Source of the DNA: Hymenobacter sp. YIM 151500-1
GTDB taxonomy: Bacteria; Bacteroidota; Bacteroidia; Cytophagales; Hymenobacteraceae
Assembly (NCBI RefSeq): GCF_025979885.1
Contig: NZ_CP110139.1
Location: 3,554,001 to 3,618,000 of the forward strand
Length of the DNA: 64,000 bases
Reading direction: 5' to 3'
In this document: in pieces, positions 50,720-59,871 of the stretch
How positions within the stretch are numbered: the first letter of the stretch is position 1
Layout: the number at the start of each line of letters is the position of its first letter
Translations under genes and position numbers: made by a program
Notes under the pieces: generated by a model
The model's input: only the letters and a program-made list of their open reading frames with translations
Database searches by the model: none
Told to the model about the DNA's origin: nothing

Positions 50720-53101
50720 ATGCTGGTAATTAAACGCGACGGACGCCGCGAGTCCGTGAAGTTCGATAAAGTCACGGCCCGCATCGAAAAGCTGTGCTAT
50801 GGCCTCAACATGCTGTTCGTGTCGCCGATTGAGGTGGCCAAAAAGGTGATTGACGGCATCTACGACGGGGTAACCACCATTGAGCTGGACAACCTGGCCG
50901 CCGAAACGGCCGCTTCGCTCACCACCAAGCACCCCGACTACGCCATCCTAGCAGCCCGCATTGCCGTGAGCAACCTGCACAAGGTCACCTCCAAGTCGTT
51001 CAGCTCCACCATGAAGCGGCTGTACACCTACGAAGACCCCAAAACCGGCGAAAACGCCTCCCTCATTGCCCGCGACGTGTGGGAAGTTATCCACAAGCAC
51101 GCCGCTACCCTGGACTCGGCCATCATCTACGACCGGGACTACAACTACGACTACTTCGGCTTCAAGACCATGGAGCGCAGCTACCTGCTGCGCCTCGACG
51201 GCAAAGTGGTGGAGCGCCCCCAGCACATGCTCATGCGCGTGGCTGTGGGCATCCATAAAGACGACATCGACTCGGCCATCGAGACCTATAACCTGATGAG
51301 TGAGCGGTGGTTTACGCACGCCACCCCCACGCTCTTCAACGCCGGCACGCCCAAGCCCCAACTCAGCTCCTGCTTCCTGCTCACGATGAAGGACGACTCC
51401 ATCGAGGGCATTTACGACACGCTGAAAAACTGCGCCCTGATTTCGCAGTCGGCGGGCGGGATTGGGCTGGCCGTGCACAACGTGCGGGCCACGGGCTCTT
51501 ACATCAAAGGCACCAATGGCACTTCCAACGGGCTGGTGCCCATGCTCAAGGTGTTCAACGACACGGCCCGCTACGTGGACCAGGGCGGCGGCAAGCGCAA
51601 AGGCGCCTTTGCCATGTACCTGGAGCCCTGGCACGCCGACATCTTCGACTTCCTCGACCTGAAAAAGAACCACGGCAAGGAGGAAATGCGGGCCCGCGAC
51701 CTGTTCTACGCCCTCTGGACGCCCGACCTGTTCATGAAGCGCGTGGAGCAGAACGGCGACTGGACCCTGATGTGCCCCAACGAGTGCCCCGGCCTCGATG
51801 AGTGCTGGGGCGAGGAGTTTGAGCGCCTCTACCAGAAGTACGAGAAGGAAGGCCGCGGCCGGCGCACCATCAAGGCCCAGGACCTGTGGTTTGCCGTGCT
51901 CGAAAGCCAGACCGAGACCGGCACGCCCTATATGCTGTTCAAGGACGCCGCCAATGGTAAGAGCAATCAGCAAAACCTGGGCACCATCAAGTCCAGTAAC
52001 CTCTGCACCGAGATTCTGGAGTACACCGACAAGGACGAAGTAGCCGTGTGCAACCTCGCCTCGCTGGCCCTGCCCCGCTACGTACGCCCCGACGACCACG
52101 GCAACCTCATCTTCGACCACCAGAAGCTCTACGAGGTAACCTACCACGCCACGAAGAACCTGAACAAGGTTATCGACATCAATTACTACCCGGTGCCCGA
52201 GGCCGAGCGCAGCAACCGCCGCCACCGCCCCATCGGGCTGGGTGTGCAGGGGCTGGCCGACACGTTCATTGCCCTGCGCATGCCCTTCGAGAGCGACGAA
52301 GCCACGGGCCTGAACAAGGACATCTTCGAGACAGTGTACTTCGCGGCCATGACGGCCTCCAAGGACCTGGCCAAGCAGCACGGCGCCTACGAAACCTTCC
52401 CCGGCTCGCCCCTGAGCCAGGGCAAGTTCCAGTTCGACCTCTGGGGCGTCACGCCCGACTCGGGGCGCTGGGACTGGGACACGCTGCGGGCCGAGGTAAT
52501 GGAGCACGGCGTGCGCAACTCCCTGCTGGTGGCGCCCATGCCTACGGCCTCCACGGCCCAGATTCTCGGCAACAACGAGTCGTTTGAGCCTTACACCTCC
52601 AACATCTACGTGCGCCGCGTGTTGAGCGGGGAGTTTATGGTGGTAAATAAGCACCTGCTCAAAGACCTGGTGAAGCTGGGCCTGTGGAACGAGCAGATGA
52701 AAAACGCCATCATTGCCGCCAACGGCTCGGTGCAGGACATCCCCAACATCCCGCAGCACATCAAGGACCTGTACAAGACGGTGTGGGAAATCTCGCAGCG
52801 CCGCATCATCGACATGTCGGCCGACCGGGGCGCCTACATCTGCCAGAGCCAGAGCCTGAACCTGCACGTGCAGAACGTGAACTTCGGCAAGCTCACCTCC
52901 ATGCACTTCCACTCCTGGAAGAAGGGCCTGAAAACCGGTATGTACTACCTGCGCACCAAAGCCGCCGCCGACGCCATCAAGTTCACGGTGCAGAAGCAAG
53001 CCGCCGAGACCCTGGAGCCGCTGAACGTAGCCGCCCAAAACGCCTCGGACATGGCCTGCTCCCTGGATAACCCGGACGCTTGCGAGGCGTGCGGGTCGTA
53101 G
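50720..53101 (+). CDS. nrdA: Ribonucleoside-diphosphate reductase, large subunit
   Basis: 793 aa. [28 protein letters not shown] is the ATP-cone start; [44 protein letters not shown] (active-site Cys/Glu) and [13 protein letters not shown] follow; the C-terminus is [14 protein letters not shown] with the shuttle CxxC. Very close to eukaryotic RRM1 in motif order, including the terminal CxxCGS. Works with NrdB, separated by the repeat element. The start is ATG 50720. Confidence 0.96.
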   Translation: MLVIKRDGRRESVKFDKVTARIEKLCYGLNMLFVSPIEVAKKVIDGIYDGVTTIELDNLAAETAASLTTKHPDYAILAARIAVSNLHKVTSKSFSSTMKRLYTYEDPKTGENASLIARDVWEVIHKHAATLDSAIIYDRDYNYDYFGFKTMERSYLLRLDGKVVERPQHMLMRVAVGIHKDDIDSAIETYNLMSERWFTHATPTLFNAGTPKPQLSSCFLLTMKDDSIEGIYDTLKNCALISQSAGGIGLAVHNVRATGSYIKGTNGTSNGLVPMLKVFNDTARYVDQGGGKRKGAFAMYLEPWHADIFDFLDLKKNHGKEEMRARDLFYALWTPDLFMKRVEQNGDWTLMCPNECPGLDECWGEEFERLYQKYEKEGRGRRTIKAQDLWFAVLESQTETGTPYMLFKDAANGKSNQQNLGTIKSSNLCTEILEYTDKDEVAVCNLASLALPRYVRPDDHGNLIFDHQKLYEVTYHATKNLNKVIDINYYPVPEAERSNRRHRPIGLGVQGLADTFIALRMPFESDEATGLNKDIFETVYFAAMTASKDLAKQHGAYETFPGSPLSQGKFQFDLWGVTPDSGRWDWDTLRAEVMEHGVRNSLLVAPMPTASTAQILGNNESFEPYTSNIYVRRVLSGEFMVVNKHLLKDLVKLGLWNEQMKNAIIAANGSVQDIPNIPQHIKDLYKTVWEISQRRIIDMSADRGAYICQSQSLNLHVQNVNFGKLTSMHFHSWKKGLKTGMYYLRTKAAADAIKFTVQKQAAETLEPLNVAAQNASDMACSLDNPDACEACGS

Positions 53102-53128
53102 GAAGCGCACTTATTGATACACACAAAT

Positions 53129-53162
53129 AAAAAGGGTGAGGTCTGTAACTTCACCCTTTTTT
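53129..53162 (+). terminator. Terminator after nrdA
   Basis: AAAAAGGGTGA (53129-53139) / TCACCCTTTTT (53151-53161), perfect 11-bp stem ending in T-run; separates nrdA from the foreign RT gene. Confidence 0.85.
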
Positions 53163-53191
53163 ATATCTAAGTAAATAATAGAAACTACGAC

Positions 53192-54742
53192 ATGCTTAAT
53201 CTGAACTTAGCCTTAGCTTGGAAAAGATTAAAAGAGGAAAGCCAGGAAAGAGGTTTTATTGTGCTTCCATACGAATATCAATTAATTGAAAATAATTTAT
53301 CAGATTGGTTAGGTTCAATTGACAACCGATTGAATTCTAAAGAGTATAAGCCAAGTTATGCAGAGATTTGTGACGTTCCTAAAGGTCAATATCTAATTCG
53401 TCCAGGAGCTATTTTGACTACTGAGGATTTATTAGTATACTATGCATTAGCTGGTAGCTTATTTGAATACATATATAACCAAGTTGAATGGGCGCAGTAT
53501 AAGATAGACTGTTCTAACGCCTTGAATATTCAAGAGGGTAGTTGGATTTTAGATCCATATCGAGGCTGGGATAATTTTAGAACCAAAAGTTTGTCATACA
53601 TAAAAACCTTCCCTTATGTAGTAGTTTCTGATATATCATGCTTTTTTGAAAACATAGATCATACTACACTCTTATCGAACTTAAAAGCGACACAAGCTCC
53701 AGAAGAAGTCATTCAGCTCCTTGGTGCCTGCTTAGGAACATGGTCACAAGTTCCGGCAAGAGGATTGCCACAAGGGTGCGTTCCATCAGATATACTAGCA
53801 AAATTGTATTTGAATTCAGTAGATAAATTTCTATACAATCAAGGTTACAAGCACTGTCGATACGTTGATGACTTTAGAATATTCTGCACAAGCTTAACAC
53901 AGGCAAAGCAAGCAATAGTTGATTTAACTAAGGCTTTAAGAAAGAAGGGTCTTAGCCTGCATTCTAGTAAAACCAAAATATATGATGCAGAACAAGCAAC
54001 GTATGACTTCGCCTATATACCTAATATCATAAATAATGTAAATGAACAAATCAAAGCAAAGAAGAAAGAGGAGGTCGTAGAGCCGTCAGCACCCGGATCT
54101 GATATTGAGGATCCGATAGACCCTAAAGACGCTCCTATTGGTATTATCAAAAGTACTTTTAATGACTTTTTTGTAGAAGGTAAATATGATTTCAATAAAA
54201 CATTGTATCGGTTTTTATTACGTAGATTAAGAGAGGAGAAGGACGATTATGCAGCAGACCATTGTACATATATTTTATCTGAACATCCCGAAGAAACGCA
54301 TACAGTTCTAAAGTACTTTGATTCGATTGAGTACCCACGTGCATTATCCATAGTATCTTCTTTCTTCTGCTCAGAACAGACTATTTATTGTTATCAAAAC
54401 TATCAAATAATTCGTTGGTTTAATCAAAAAGCTTTTATGCCTGATAATGTTTTGATTGATAGAATAAGAAAATTGGCTTTTAACCAAGCTCAGCCATATT
54501 ACCTTCGTTCCACAGCTAGAAACTTTATAAGCACATATGGCGACGCATCCGATATTGAGGTGCTAGAAGACATCTGTAAAGCTTCACATGGCTTAGAACA
54601 ATCTGAACTCATATGCTTTTTAAAGAATCTTGAGAAAGGAAGACGCAACAGTTTCTTTAGTAGAATAGAACATAATGCTCAACATAATAAATCAGCAATA
54701 AGAATTGTGAAATCAGGTGCTTTAAGAGCAAAAAGAGTATAG
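53192..54742 (+). CDS. Orphan reverse transcriptase, possible defence RT
   Basis: 516 aa, markedly AT-rich against GC-rich flanks, so probably acquired. RT motifs in order: A VVVSDISCFFENIDHTTLL (Asp), B RGLPQGCVPSDILAKLYL, C CRYVDDFRIF (YVDD catalytic pair), D GLSLHSSKTKI. An N-terminal ~110 residues precede; after a linker rich in Lys/Glu/Pro (about 285-315) a C-terminal helical, HEAT-like region runs to the end (DYAADHCTYILSEHPEE, YLRSTARNFISTYGDASDIEVLED). No maturase, endonuclease or integrase domain and no msr-msd-like repeats seen. Fits unknown-group or Abi-like RTs used in phage defence rather than a retron or group II intron; the subgroup cannot be set by eye. Confidence 0.85.
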   Translation: MLNLNLALAWKRLKEESQERGFIVLPYEYQLIENNLSDWLGSIDNRLNSKEYKPSYAEICDVPKGQYLIRPGAILTTEDLLVYYALAGSLFEYIYNQVEWAQYKIDCSNALNIQEGSWILDPYRGWDNFRTKSLSYIKTFPYVVVSDISCFFENIDHTTLLSNLKATQAPEEVIQLLGACLGTWSQVPARGLPQGCVPSDILAKLYLNSVDKFLYNQGYKHCRYVDDFRIFCTSLTQAKQAIVDLTKALRKKGLSLHSSKTKIYDAEQATYDFAYIPNIINNVNEQIKAKKKEEVVEPSAPGSDIEDPIDPKDAPIGIIKSTFNDFFVEGKYDFNKTLYRFLLRRLREEKDDYAADHCTYILSEHPEETHTVLKYFDSIEYPRALSIVSSFFCSEQTIYCYQNYQIIRWFNQKAFMPDNVLIDRIRKLAFNQAQPYYLRSTARNFISTYGDASDIEVLEDICKASHGLEQSELICFLKNLEKGRRNSFFSRIEHNAQHNKSAIRIVKSGALRAKRV

Positions 54743-54842
54743 ATTTTAGCCCAATGTCCTCGTTACTAGAAGTTTCTAATAGCGCGGACACAACTGCGTT
54801 TAGGCTACGGCGCAACTTTTAGAAAATCCGTACTTTGAAGGT

Positions 54843-55193
54843 ATGCCCGACCTCCTCTCCCGCATCACCATCGACTCCAACATCTGCCACGGCCAGCCCA
54901 CCGTGCGGGGCTTGCGCTACACGGTGCAGAGTGTGCTGGAACTGCTGGCTTCGGGCATGAGCAATGAGGAGATACTAGCCGACTACCCCGACCTGGAAGC
55001 CAACGACTTGCGCGCTTGTCAAGCTTACGCAGCCTCGCTGCTGCAAAGAAGGCAACCACCGCTGCTCTCCATGAACGGCAAAACCGATGAAGAATGGAAT
55101 GCCGGCCGCATCAGCGGGCCACTGACGAAACAGGAGTTTCTGGCCCACCTAATCAAAATAGGGAAGCTGCCACCGGATACGAAGCTGAAGTAG
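54843..55193 (+). CDS. DUF433 family protein (antitoxin-like)
   Basis: 116 aa. RITIDSNICHGQPTVRGLRYTV and LELLASGMSNEEILADYPDLEANDLRA form the DUF433 helix-turn-helix, often the antitoxin of a DUF5615 PIN-like toxin. No such toxin follows: the next 240 bp hold a minus-strand RNA candidate. A C-terminal extension (SMNGKTDEEWNAGRI...) is unusual. Could be a solitary regulator. Confidence 0.8.
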   Translation: MPDLLSRITIDSNICHGQPTVRGLRYTVQSVLELLASGMSNEEILADYPDLEANDLRACQAYAASLLQRRQPPLLSMNGKTDEEWNAGRISGPLTKQEFLAHLIKIGKLPPDTKLK

Positions 55194-55209
55194 CGGCCCT
55201 TTACCGAGT

Positions 55210-55363
55210 AAAAACGAAAGGCTCCGTTCCCCTTACATTAGCTTCCTAAGTGGAACTTAGGCGTTCGGGAGTTACAGAGCCTTTCGGTCATATTGGTGCC
55301 CCGGTTGGTACAACCGAGGTCTTTGTCGTAGCCCAGCGAAGGCGACGCGGCCTAAGCGAGTCA
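55210..55363 (-). ncRNA. Candidate small RNA gene with own promoter and terminator
   Basis: On the minus strand a TATCTTTA -7 element (55376-55369) is followed by ~155 nt of structured, gene-free sequence. Hairpins: CGGTTG/CAACCG (55316-55302); GAAAGGCTC(TGT) (55285-55277) with GAGCCTTTC (55224-55216) closing an internal perfect stem CCTAAGT/ACTTAGG (55261-55245); then TTTTT (55214-55210) as an intrinsic terminator. The ends are set by the -7 element and the U-run. Size and layout recall Bacteroidota 6S-like RNAs, but no family match was confirmed. Confidence 0.65.
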
Positions 55364-55434
55364 CAGGCTAAAGATAAATACGGACGTCGTTAGGAGAAAG
55401 CTAAAAAGTAATACCGCTATATCTTCGAGGGTAG

Positions 55435-55857
55435 ATGGCTGCGCTTGGTATTCTGTTAATCTGGTTCATTTATGCACTACTTGGTGCTTATAGCATCTAT
55501 TTTTTTATTCGCTGGCGGACTGTGTCACCGCTTGAGTCACGGAGGTCGTACGTTTTTTTGTTTGGGATAAGTGTAGGGTTGCTGATTCTTTTTGGCGGGA
55601 GTCAGTACTACAATCATCAAATAGCAGCAAAAGAATACATCGGAGTCTATTCTCTAAGTGCTTATCCAAACTGCCCTACTTGCCAGTTATACCTTAAAGC
55701 CGATAACTATTACGAAGTGAGACAAGAGCAGATAATTAAAGAGCGTGGCCCGTGGCGCTATGAAAGCGGCGGGGACTATTGGATTGTATACATCAATACT
55801 CAGGAGCAGCTCGGAAGCGGGCCATTTCAGTACACCACATTCAAGGCTGGTGAGTAA
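55435..55857 (+). CDS. Hypothetical two-helix membrane protein
   Basis: 140 aa, lower GC. Two N-terminal helices (GILLIWFIYALLGAYSIYFFI and YVFLFGISVGLLILFGG) and a soluble C-terminal domain with CPTCQLYLK. No family recognised. Confidence 0.6.
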   Translation: MAALGILLIWFIYALLGAYSIYFFIRWRTVSPLESRRSYVFLFGISVGLLILFGGSQYYNHQIAAKEYIGVYSLSAYPNCPTCQLYLKADNYYEVRQEQIIKERGPWRYESGGDYWIVYINTQEQLGSGPFQYTTFKAGE

Positions 55858-55859
55858 CG

Positions 55860-55982
55860 CTGAAACACACAACTGATTTAACTAGAGCCCTGCGCGCCCT
55901 CATTCACCACATCAAAGCCAACTACCCCGATACCTTCGAGGCCCAGCTCCGGGAGTTCGGGTTCCAGAAAGAGAACTACTAA
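55860..55982 (+). CDS. Very short ORF or gene remnant
   Basis: 41 codons (LTRALRALIHHIKANYPDTFEAQL...) ending TAA 55980-55982, without a normal start codon (CTG). Looks like coding sequence by composition; may be the tail of a lost gene. Confidence 0.3.
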   Translation: MKHTTDLTRALRALIHHIKANYPDTFEAQLREFGFQKENY

Positions 55983-55992
55983 GCAGATAATC

Positions 55993-56062
55993 ACAAAAAA
56001 GGCGCGGTTTCCCGCGCCTTTTTTGTAGCCCGATGGCGCGGGGCATAGCCCCGCGCCATCGG
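55993..56062. terminator. Two adjacent hairpins
   Basis: ACAAAAAAGGCGCGG / CCCGCGCCTTTTTTGT (55993-56026) is a perfect bidirectional terminator; next to it CCGATGGCGCGGGG (56030-56043) pairs with CCCCGCGCCATCGG (56049-56062). Confidence 0.85.
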
Positions 56063-56126
56063 CTCTGGCAGCCATCAGGGGTGACAACGCTCTAGGCATA
56101 GGCACTGAAAGCACTACGATATTCTG

Positions 56127-56540
56127 TTACTGCCGCTGCCGGTGCAGCCAGGCTACGGCCTCGCCTTCGTCGCCAAAGAAAGCCACGTTAAATGGTTTAT
56201 CGTGGTAGGCTTCGGGCGGCAGAAACCAAGGGCCGCTCAGAAGGTGGTGCATAAGGCCGGGGCCAACCAGGTATGCCACGTGCAGGCGGCCGCCCAGGCG
56301 GCGAGACACCTCGGGGAAGTAAGTCGTCAGCAGCCAGTCAGTAGTGGTGGGGTCGTTGAAGGTGCGGCGGCGGATGTCTTGTAGCCAAAAATGCGCCCCA
56401 CAGTTCAGTGCTGTCTGGGTGAGATGGTCGTAGATGGCTGGTAGCATGCTGACCTCGGGCTGACGGGTCCAGCGGCCCACCAGAATGTCTAGATCAGGGC
56501 GGTAGGTGAGTTGAAGACGGTCGGAAAGTGTATCTGACAT
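56127..56540 (-). CDS. Hypothetical protein, paralogue of the one at 61433
   Basis: 137 aa from ATG 56540. Features shared with the 61433 gene: R-x-D-L-D/G start, WLQDIRRR (there WLVDSRRR), W-L-T-x-x-F/Y-P, and the C-terminal DEGEAVAWLHRQR. Resembles a SpoIIAA/STAS-like fold; function unknown. Confidence 0.6.
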   Translation of the reverse strand: MSDTLSDRLQLTYRPDLDILVGRWTRQPEVSMLPAIYDHLTQTALNCGAHFWLQDIRRRTFNDPTTTDWLLTTYFPEVSRRLGGRLHVAYLVGPGLMHHLLSGPWFLPPEAYHDKPFNVAFFGDEGEAVAWLHRQRQ

Positions 56541-56594
56541 AGCGACAAACGGACCAGCAAAAAACGGGAACCAGAGCGCCAAGATAGCCACGGG

Positions 56595-56900
56595 TCAGGG
56601 CCGCCGGGAAGCGGGCCGGCGGGCCGGGTCAGGGGTTATTTGTACCGAGTCGACGATTACCTCGCCTTTGGGCAGCTTGGGCTGGGGCAGGGTGCCGTTG
56701 GGGCGCACCTCCGTGGGAACGGGCAGGGGGTCGGCGTTGCGCTGGCTGGCGCCGGTGGGCAGGGTCACGCCCGGCAGCGGGCTGACCCGCTCGGTGAGGC
56801 TGCGCTGGGTGGGCGCGGCCGGCCGGCGGTTCTGGGCCTGGGCCGATTCGGCGGTGGCTAGGCCGGCCAGCAGGCCTGCAAAGAAGAGGAGGCGGAACAT
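56595..56900 (-). CDS. Small secreted Pro-rich protein
   Basis: 101 aa from ATG 56900: signal peptide FAGLLAGLATAESAQAQ, then a Pro/Arg/Thr-rich mature part with LPQPKLPKGEVIVDSVQ. Family not recognised. Confidence 0.55.
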   Translation of the reverse strand: MFRLLFFAGLLAGLATAESAQAQNRRPAAPTQRSLTERVSPLPGVTLPTGASQRNADPLPVPTEVRPNGTLPQPKLPKGEVIVDSVQITPDPARRPASRRP

Positions 56901-57083
56901 GAGCAGGGGCAAGAGGGTGGAAGACAGTAGAAAAGAGAAGGGGCGGCGCAGCCGGGCAGGCTTGCCCCGAGCTACGCCGCCGCTTCCACGCTTTACGGTC
57001 ATCCACCAGCGGGAGTTGAGCTAACGGGCGCGCTGAATTCTGACTACCGCCGCACCCCGAAGCCCGGCCAAGCTGCCGCTACG

Positions 57084-58490
57084 CTACTTGATAAAGTGAG
57101 GCCGAATCAGGTTCTCGAAGGTGAAGATTTCGTCCCACTTCTCCTGGCTAAGCAGCTGGCGCTCCACCACGGCCACGTCGTACACGGTTTTGCCGGTGCG
57201 CAGGGCTTCTTTGGCAATGTCGGCGGCGGTTTCGTAGCCCAGCACGGGGTTGAGCTGCGTAACGATGCCGATGCTGTTGCGGACCAAGCTTTCGGCGTGG
57301 GCGGCATTGGCCGTGATGCCTACTACGCACTTCTCGCGCAGTGTATGGCAGGCGCGGGTGAGGTAGCTGATGCTCGTGAACAAGGCAAAGGAAATAACCG
57401 GCTCCATCACGTTGAGCTGAAGCTGTCCGGCCTCGGCGGCCATGGTCACCGTGAGGTCGGCCCCGATAACGTAGAAAGCCGTTTGGTTGACTACTTCGGG
57501 CACCACGGGGTTTACCTTGCCGGGCATAATGCTGGAGCCTGGTTGCAGGGCCGGCAGGTTGATTTCGTTGATGCCCGTGCGCGGGCCCGAGGACAGCAGG
57601 CGCAGGTCGTTGCAAATCTTGGACAGCTTCACGGCTGTGCGCTTCAGCACCCCGCTCAGCTGCACGTAGGCGCCGGTGTCGTAGGTGGCTTCTATCAGGT
57701 CGCCGGCCAGGCTCAGGTCGAGGCCGGTGATGGTACGCAGGTGCTCCGTTACGCGCTCGGCGTAGCCATCCGGGGCGTTTACGCGGGTGCCGATGGCGGT
57801 GGCGCCCATGTTGATTTCGTGGATGAGGCGGCGCGAGTCCTCGATGCGCAGCAGCTCTTCGCGCAGGTTGGTAGCAAAGGCCCGAAACTCGTCGCCCATG
57901 CTCATGGGCACGGCGTCCTGGAGTTGGGTGCGGCCCATCTTAAGCACGTTGCGGAACTCCTCGCCCTTCCGGGCAAAGGCCTCGGCCAGCTCTTCCAAGG
58001 CCTGGCGGTAGCCGACCAGCTTGTTGCTCAGCGCAATGCGGAAGGCCGTGGGGTAGGCGTCGTTGGTGCTCTGGGAGCAGTTGACGTGGTTATTGGGGTG
58101 GCAGAACTCATACTCGCCCTTGGACTTGCCCATCAGCTCCAGTGCCACGTTGGCAATAACCTCATTGGCGTTCATGTTGACGGAGGTGCCCGCCCCGCCC
58201 TGAATCATGTCGGTCAGGAACTGGTCGTCGAACTCGCCGGCCGCCACCCGGTCGCAGGCGCGGGCTATACACTCGGCCAGTACCGGGTCGAGCACGCCCA
58301 GGTCGCGGTTGGCCAGGGCAGCGCCCTTTTTCACGTAAGCCAGGGCCTGCACAAACAGCGGCTCCGACTTCAGCGGGATGCCCGTGATGTGAAAGTTTTC
58401 CAGCGCCCGCAACGTCTGAATACCATAGTAGACATCGGCGGGCAGGCTTCGTTCGCCCAGAAAGTCGTGCTCAAGCCGCGAAGTTGGCAT
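57084..58490 (-). CDS. aspA: Aspartate ammonia-lyase
   Basis: 468 aa fumarase/aspartase superfamily. GGAGTSVNMNANEVIANVA and the signature GSSIMPGKVNPVVPEVVNQ (catalytic Ser loop SSIMPGKVN) fit aspartase: Asp to fumarate + NH4+. EMINMGATAIGTRVNAPDGY-type region and length are normal. Single gene. Confidence 0.92.
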   Translation of the reverse strand: MPTSRLEHDFLGERSLPADVYYGIQTLRALENFHITGIPLKSEPLFVQALAYVKKGAALANRDLGVLDPVLAECIARACDRVAAGEFDDQFLTDMIQGGAGTSVNMNANEVIANVALELMGKSKGEYEFCHPNNHVNCSQSTNDAYPTAFRIALSNKLVGYRQALEELAEAFARKGEEFRNVLKMGRTQLQDAVPMSMGDEFRAFATNLREELLRIEDSRRLIHEINMGATAIGTRVNAPDGYAERVTEHLRTITGLDLSLAGDLIEATYDTGAYVQLSGVLKRTAVKLSKICNDLRLLSSGPRTGINEINLPALQPGSSIMPGKVNPVVPEVVNQTAFYVIGADLTVTMAAEAGQLQLNVMEPVISFALFTSISYLTRACHTLREKCVVGITANAAHAESLVRNSIGIVTQLNPVLGYETAADIAKEALRTGKTVYDVAVVERQLLSQEKWDEIFTFENLIRPHFIK

Positions 58491-58604
58491 AGAATACAGG
58501 TAAGGTGAGGTAGCTCATGTACGGAAGCAAAGCACAGAAGCCGCTGATCTGTCCGCTGATCCGGCAAATTGTGGCTCCGTGTGCGCTGGAAACTTACTGG
58601 AACG

Positions 58605-58760
58605 GTCCTGCTCCATCTGGCATCTACTTGTCGAGCCGAAGGCCGGCCAAGCCAAGCGTCTCGCGTGCTGGCTAGCTTCTGTTGTGCAGCCGGAGCGGGA
58701 GAGGTGCTTGGCTTGCGCCTTCCTTCGGTTCGGCTGCGCGGACGCCAGATAGAGCAGGAC
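58605..58760. repeat. Family A repeat, copy 5
   Basis: Ends GTCCTGCTCCATCTGGC (58605-58621) and GCCAGATAGAGCAGGAC (58744-58760) are inverted with one mismatch; the centre contains GCTTGGCTTGC-type palindromic bits. Confidence 0.75.
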
Positions 58761-58842
58761 AAGCCAATGACTTCTGAAACAGCTTCGGCACACACGGAGC
58801 CACGATCTGCCGAATCAGCGGACAGATCAGCGGCTTCTATGA

Positions 58843-59157
58843 TTACTGGCGGGGCGGCATCGTGCCCTTGGGTGGGTCAACGGTAATGACGCCTTTGCGG
58901 CGCGGCGCGGGGGCCGAGTGCCGGGCCTTCCGGCGGGCTTTGCGGCGGGCGGCGCGGCGGCGGAAGTAGGCAAATGGTCCGCGCCGGCGCCGGCTGTTGC
59001 CGCGGTAACGTTTGTAGTTAGGGCGCGGCACTTTTTGGTCACCGATGACGTCGGCTTCGGTGGAGGCCTCGGGCGCTGCGGCTGGGTCGGCCAGGGTCAT
59101 TTCCGGGTCCAGGAGGGTCAACAGGCCGCACAGCAGCAAGAGTAGGATTTTGAACAT
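58843..59157 (-). CDS. Secreted basic protein, paralogue 1
   Basis: 104 aa from ATG 59157: signal/TM (ILLLLLCGLLTLLDPE), then an acidic linker and a strongly basic tail with PNYKRYRGNSRRRRG and RRRAARRKARRKARHS. Shares YKRYRGNSR with the gene at 59569. A DNA- or glycan-binding exported peptide is conceivable. The 411-bp gap to 59568 shows no gene. Confidence 0.65.
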   Translation of the reverse strand: MFKILLLLLCGLLTLLDPEMTLADPAAAPEASTEADVIGDQKVPRPNYKRYRGNSRRRRGPFAYFRRRAARRKARRKARHSAPAPRRKGVITVDPPKGTMPPRQ

Positions 59158-59568
59158 AAGAAAGAAGAGAAGAAACGGCTCTTTTCCTACCCGCCTGCAA
59201 TAAGAAAGCCAAAGCGCCGACAACGCCGGCTACAATCAACATAGCAAGTGAAGTAGCGGACAAATATCCAGCTTTTACTTTGGAAAGCCGCTAGGTTGTT
59301 TTGGGTTGATAAGTATTCTTTTTTCCAGAAATAGTTAGTCGATGCCCTTGTTGCCCGCCACGGCCTGCGCGCCAGCAACAGCAAGCCCCGTCACCTGCCC
59401 CCACAGCTCCGGCAAGAAGTTGTGGGGGTAGGGACGGGGCTAGTGGCGTAGGAGCTGTTTTGGGCAAAGCTACCGAGTTGGTTGGCCCGTGTAGAGACGC
59501 TGCAATAGCTGCGCCAGCCACTTCTCAGCTGGCTGTGGCCGGCTCTGGAAGGTTCAAGGCTGGGGCCA

Positions 59569-59871
59569 CTACTTCTTGGACATGGAGCGCACGGGGGCTC
59601 CCACTTTAATATTGGGGTTGCCTTGGCGCTTGTACTGGGCTTTGCGGCGCAGCTTCCAGCGGCGCACGGGTCCCAGCTTCCTGGGTTTATGGCGGCTGTT
59701 GCCGCGGTAGCGTTTGTAGTTGGGGCGGCCTTTGCGGTAGTGAGGGCGGCCAACGCGCATGGTGAGGACGGGTTTGGGGCCCGTCTCGTCCGTGGGTAGA
59801 AGTGCGGTGGCTTCAGCTGGCTCCAGGAGCGTCAGCAGGCACAAGAATAGGAGAAGTAGATTTTTGAACAT
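59569..59871 (-). CDS. Secreted basic protein, paralogue 2
   Basis: 100 aa from ATG 59871: LLLLFLCLLTLLEPAEA signal, then RPHYRKGRPNYKRYRGNSRH, WKLRRKAQYKRQG. Tandem paralogue of 58843, same signal style and motif. Confidence 0.65.
   Translation of the reverse strand: MFKNLLLLFLCLLTLLEPAEATALLPTDETGPKPVLTMRVGRPHYRKGRPNYKRYRGNSRHKPRKLGPVRRWKLRRKAQYKRQGNPNIKVGAPVRSMSKK

Noticed and set aside
50948..53110. 720-aa antisense ORF over nrdA
   Set aside because: Shadow frame of high-GC nrdA, which has clear RNR motifs.
53192..54742. Retron or group II intron RT
   Set aside because: No msr-msd-like inverted repeats beside it, no maturase domain, and no intron RNA structure noticed.
55210..55363. 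SRP RNA, tmRNA or a known riboswitch
   Set aside because: The characteristic SRP GGAAG/AGCAGC loop, tmRNA tRNA-like ends and common riboswitch cores are not seen.
57096..58508. 470-aa antisense ORF over aspA
   Set aside because: Shadow of aspA; no recognisable motif.
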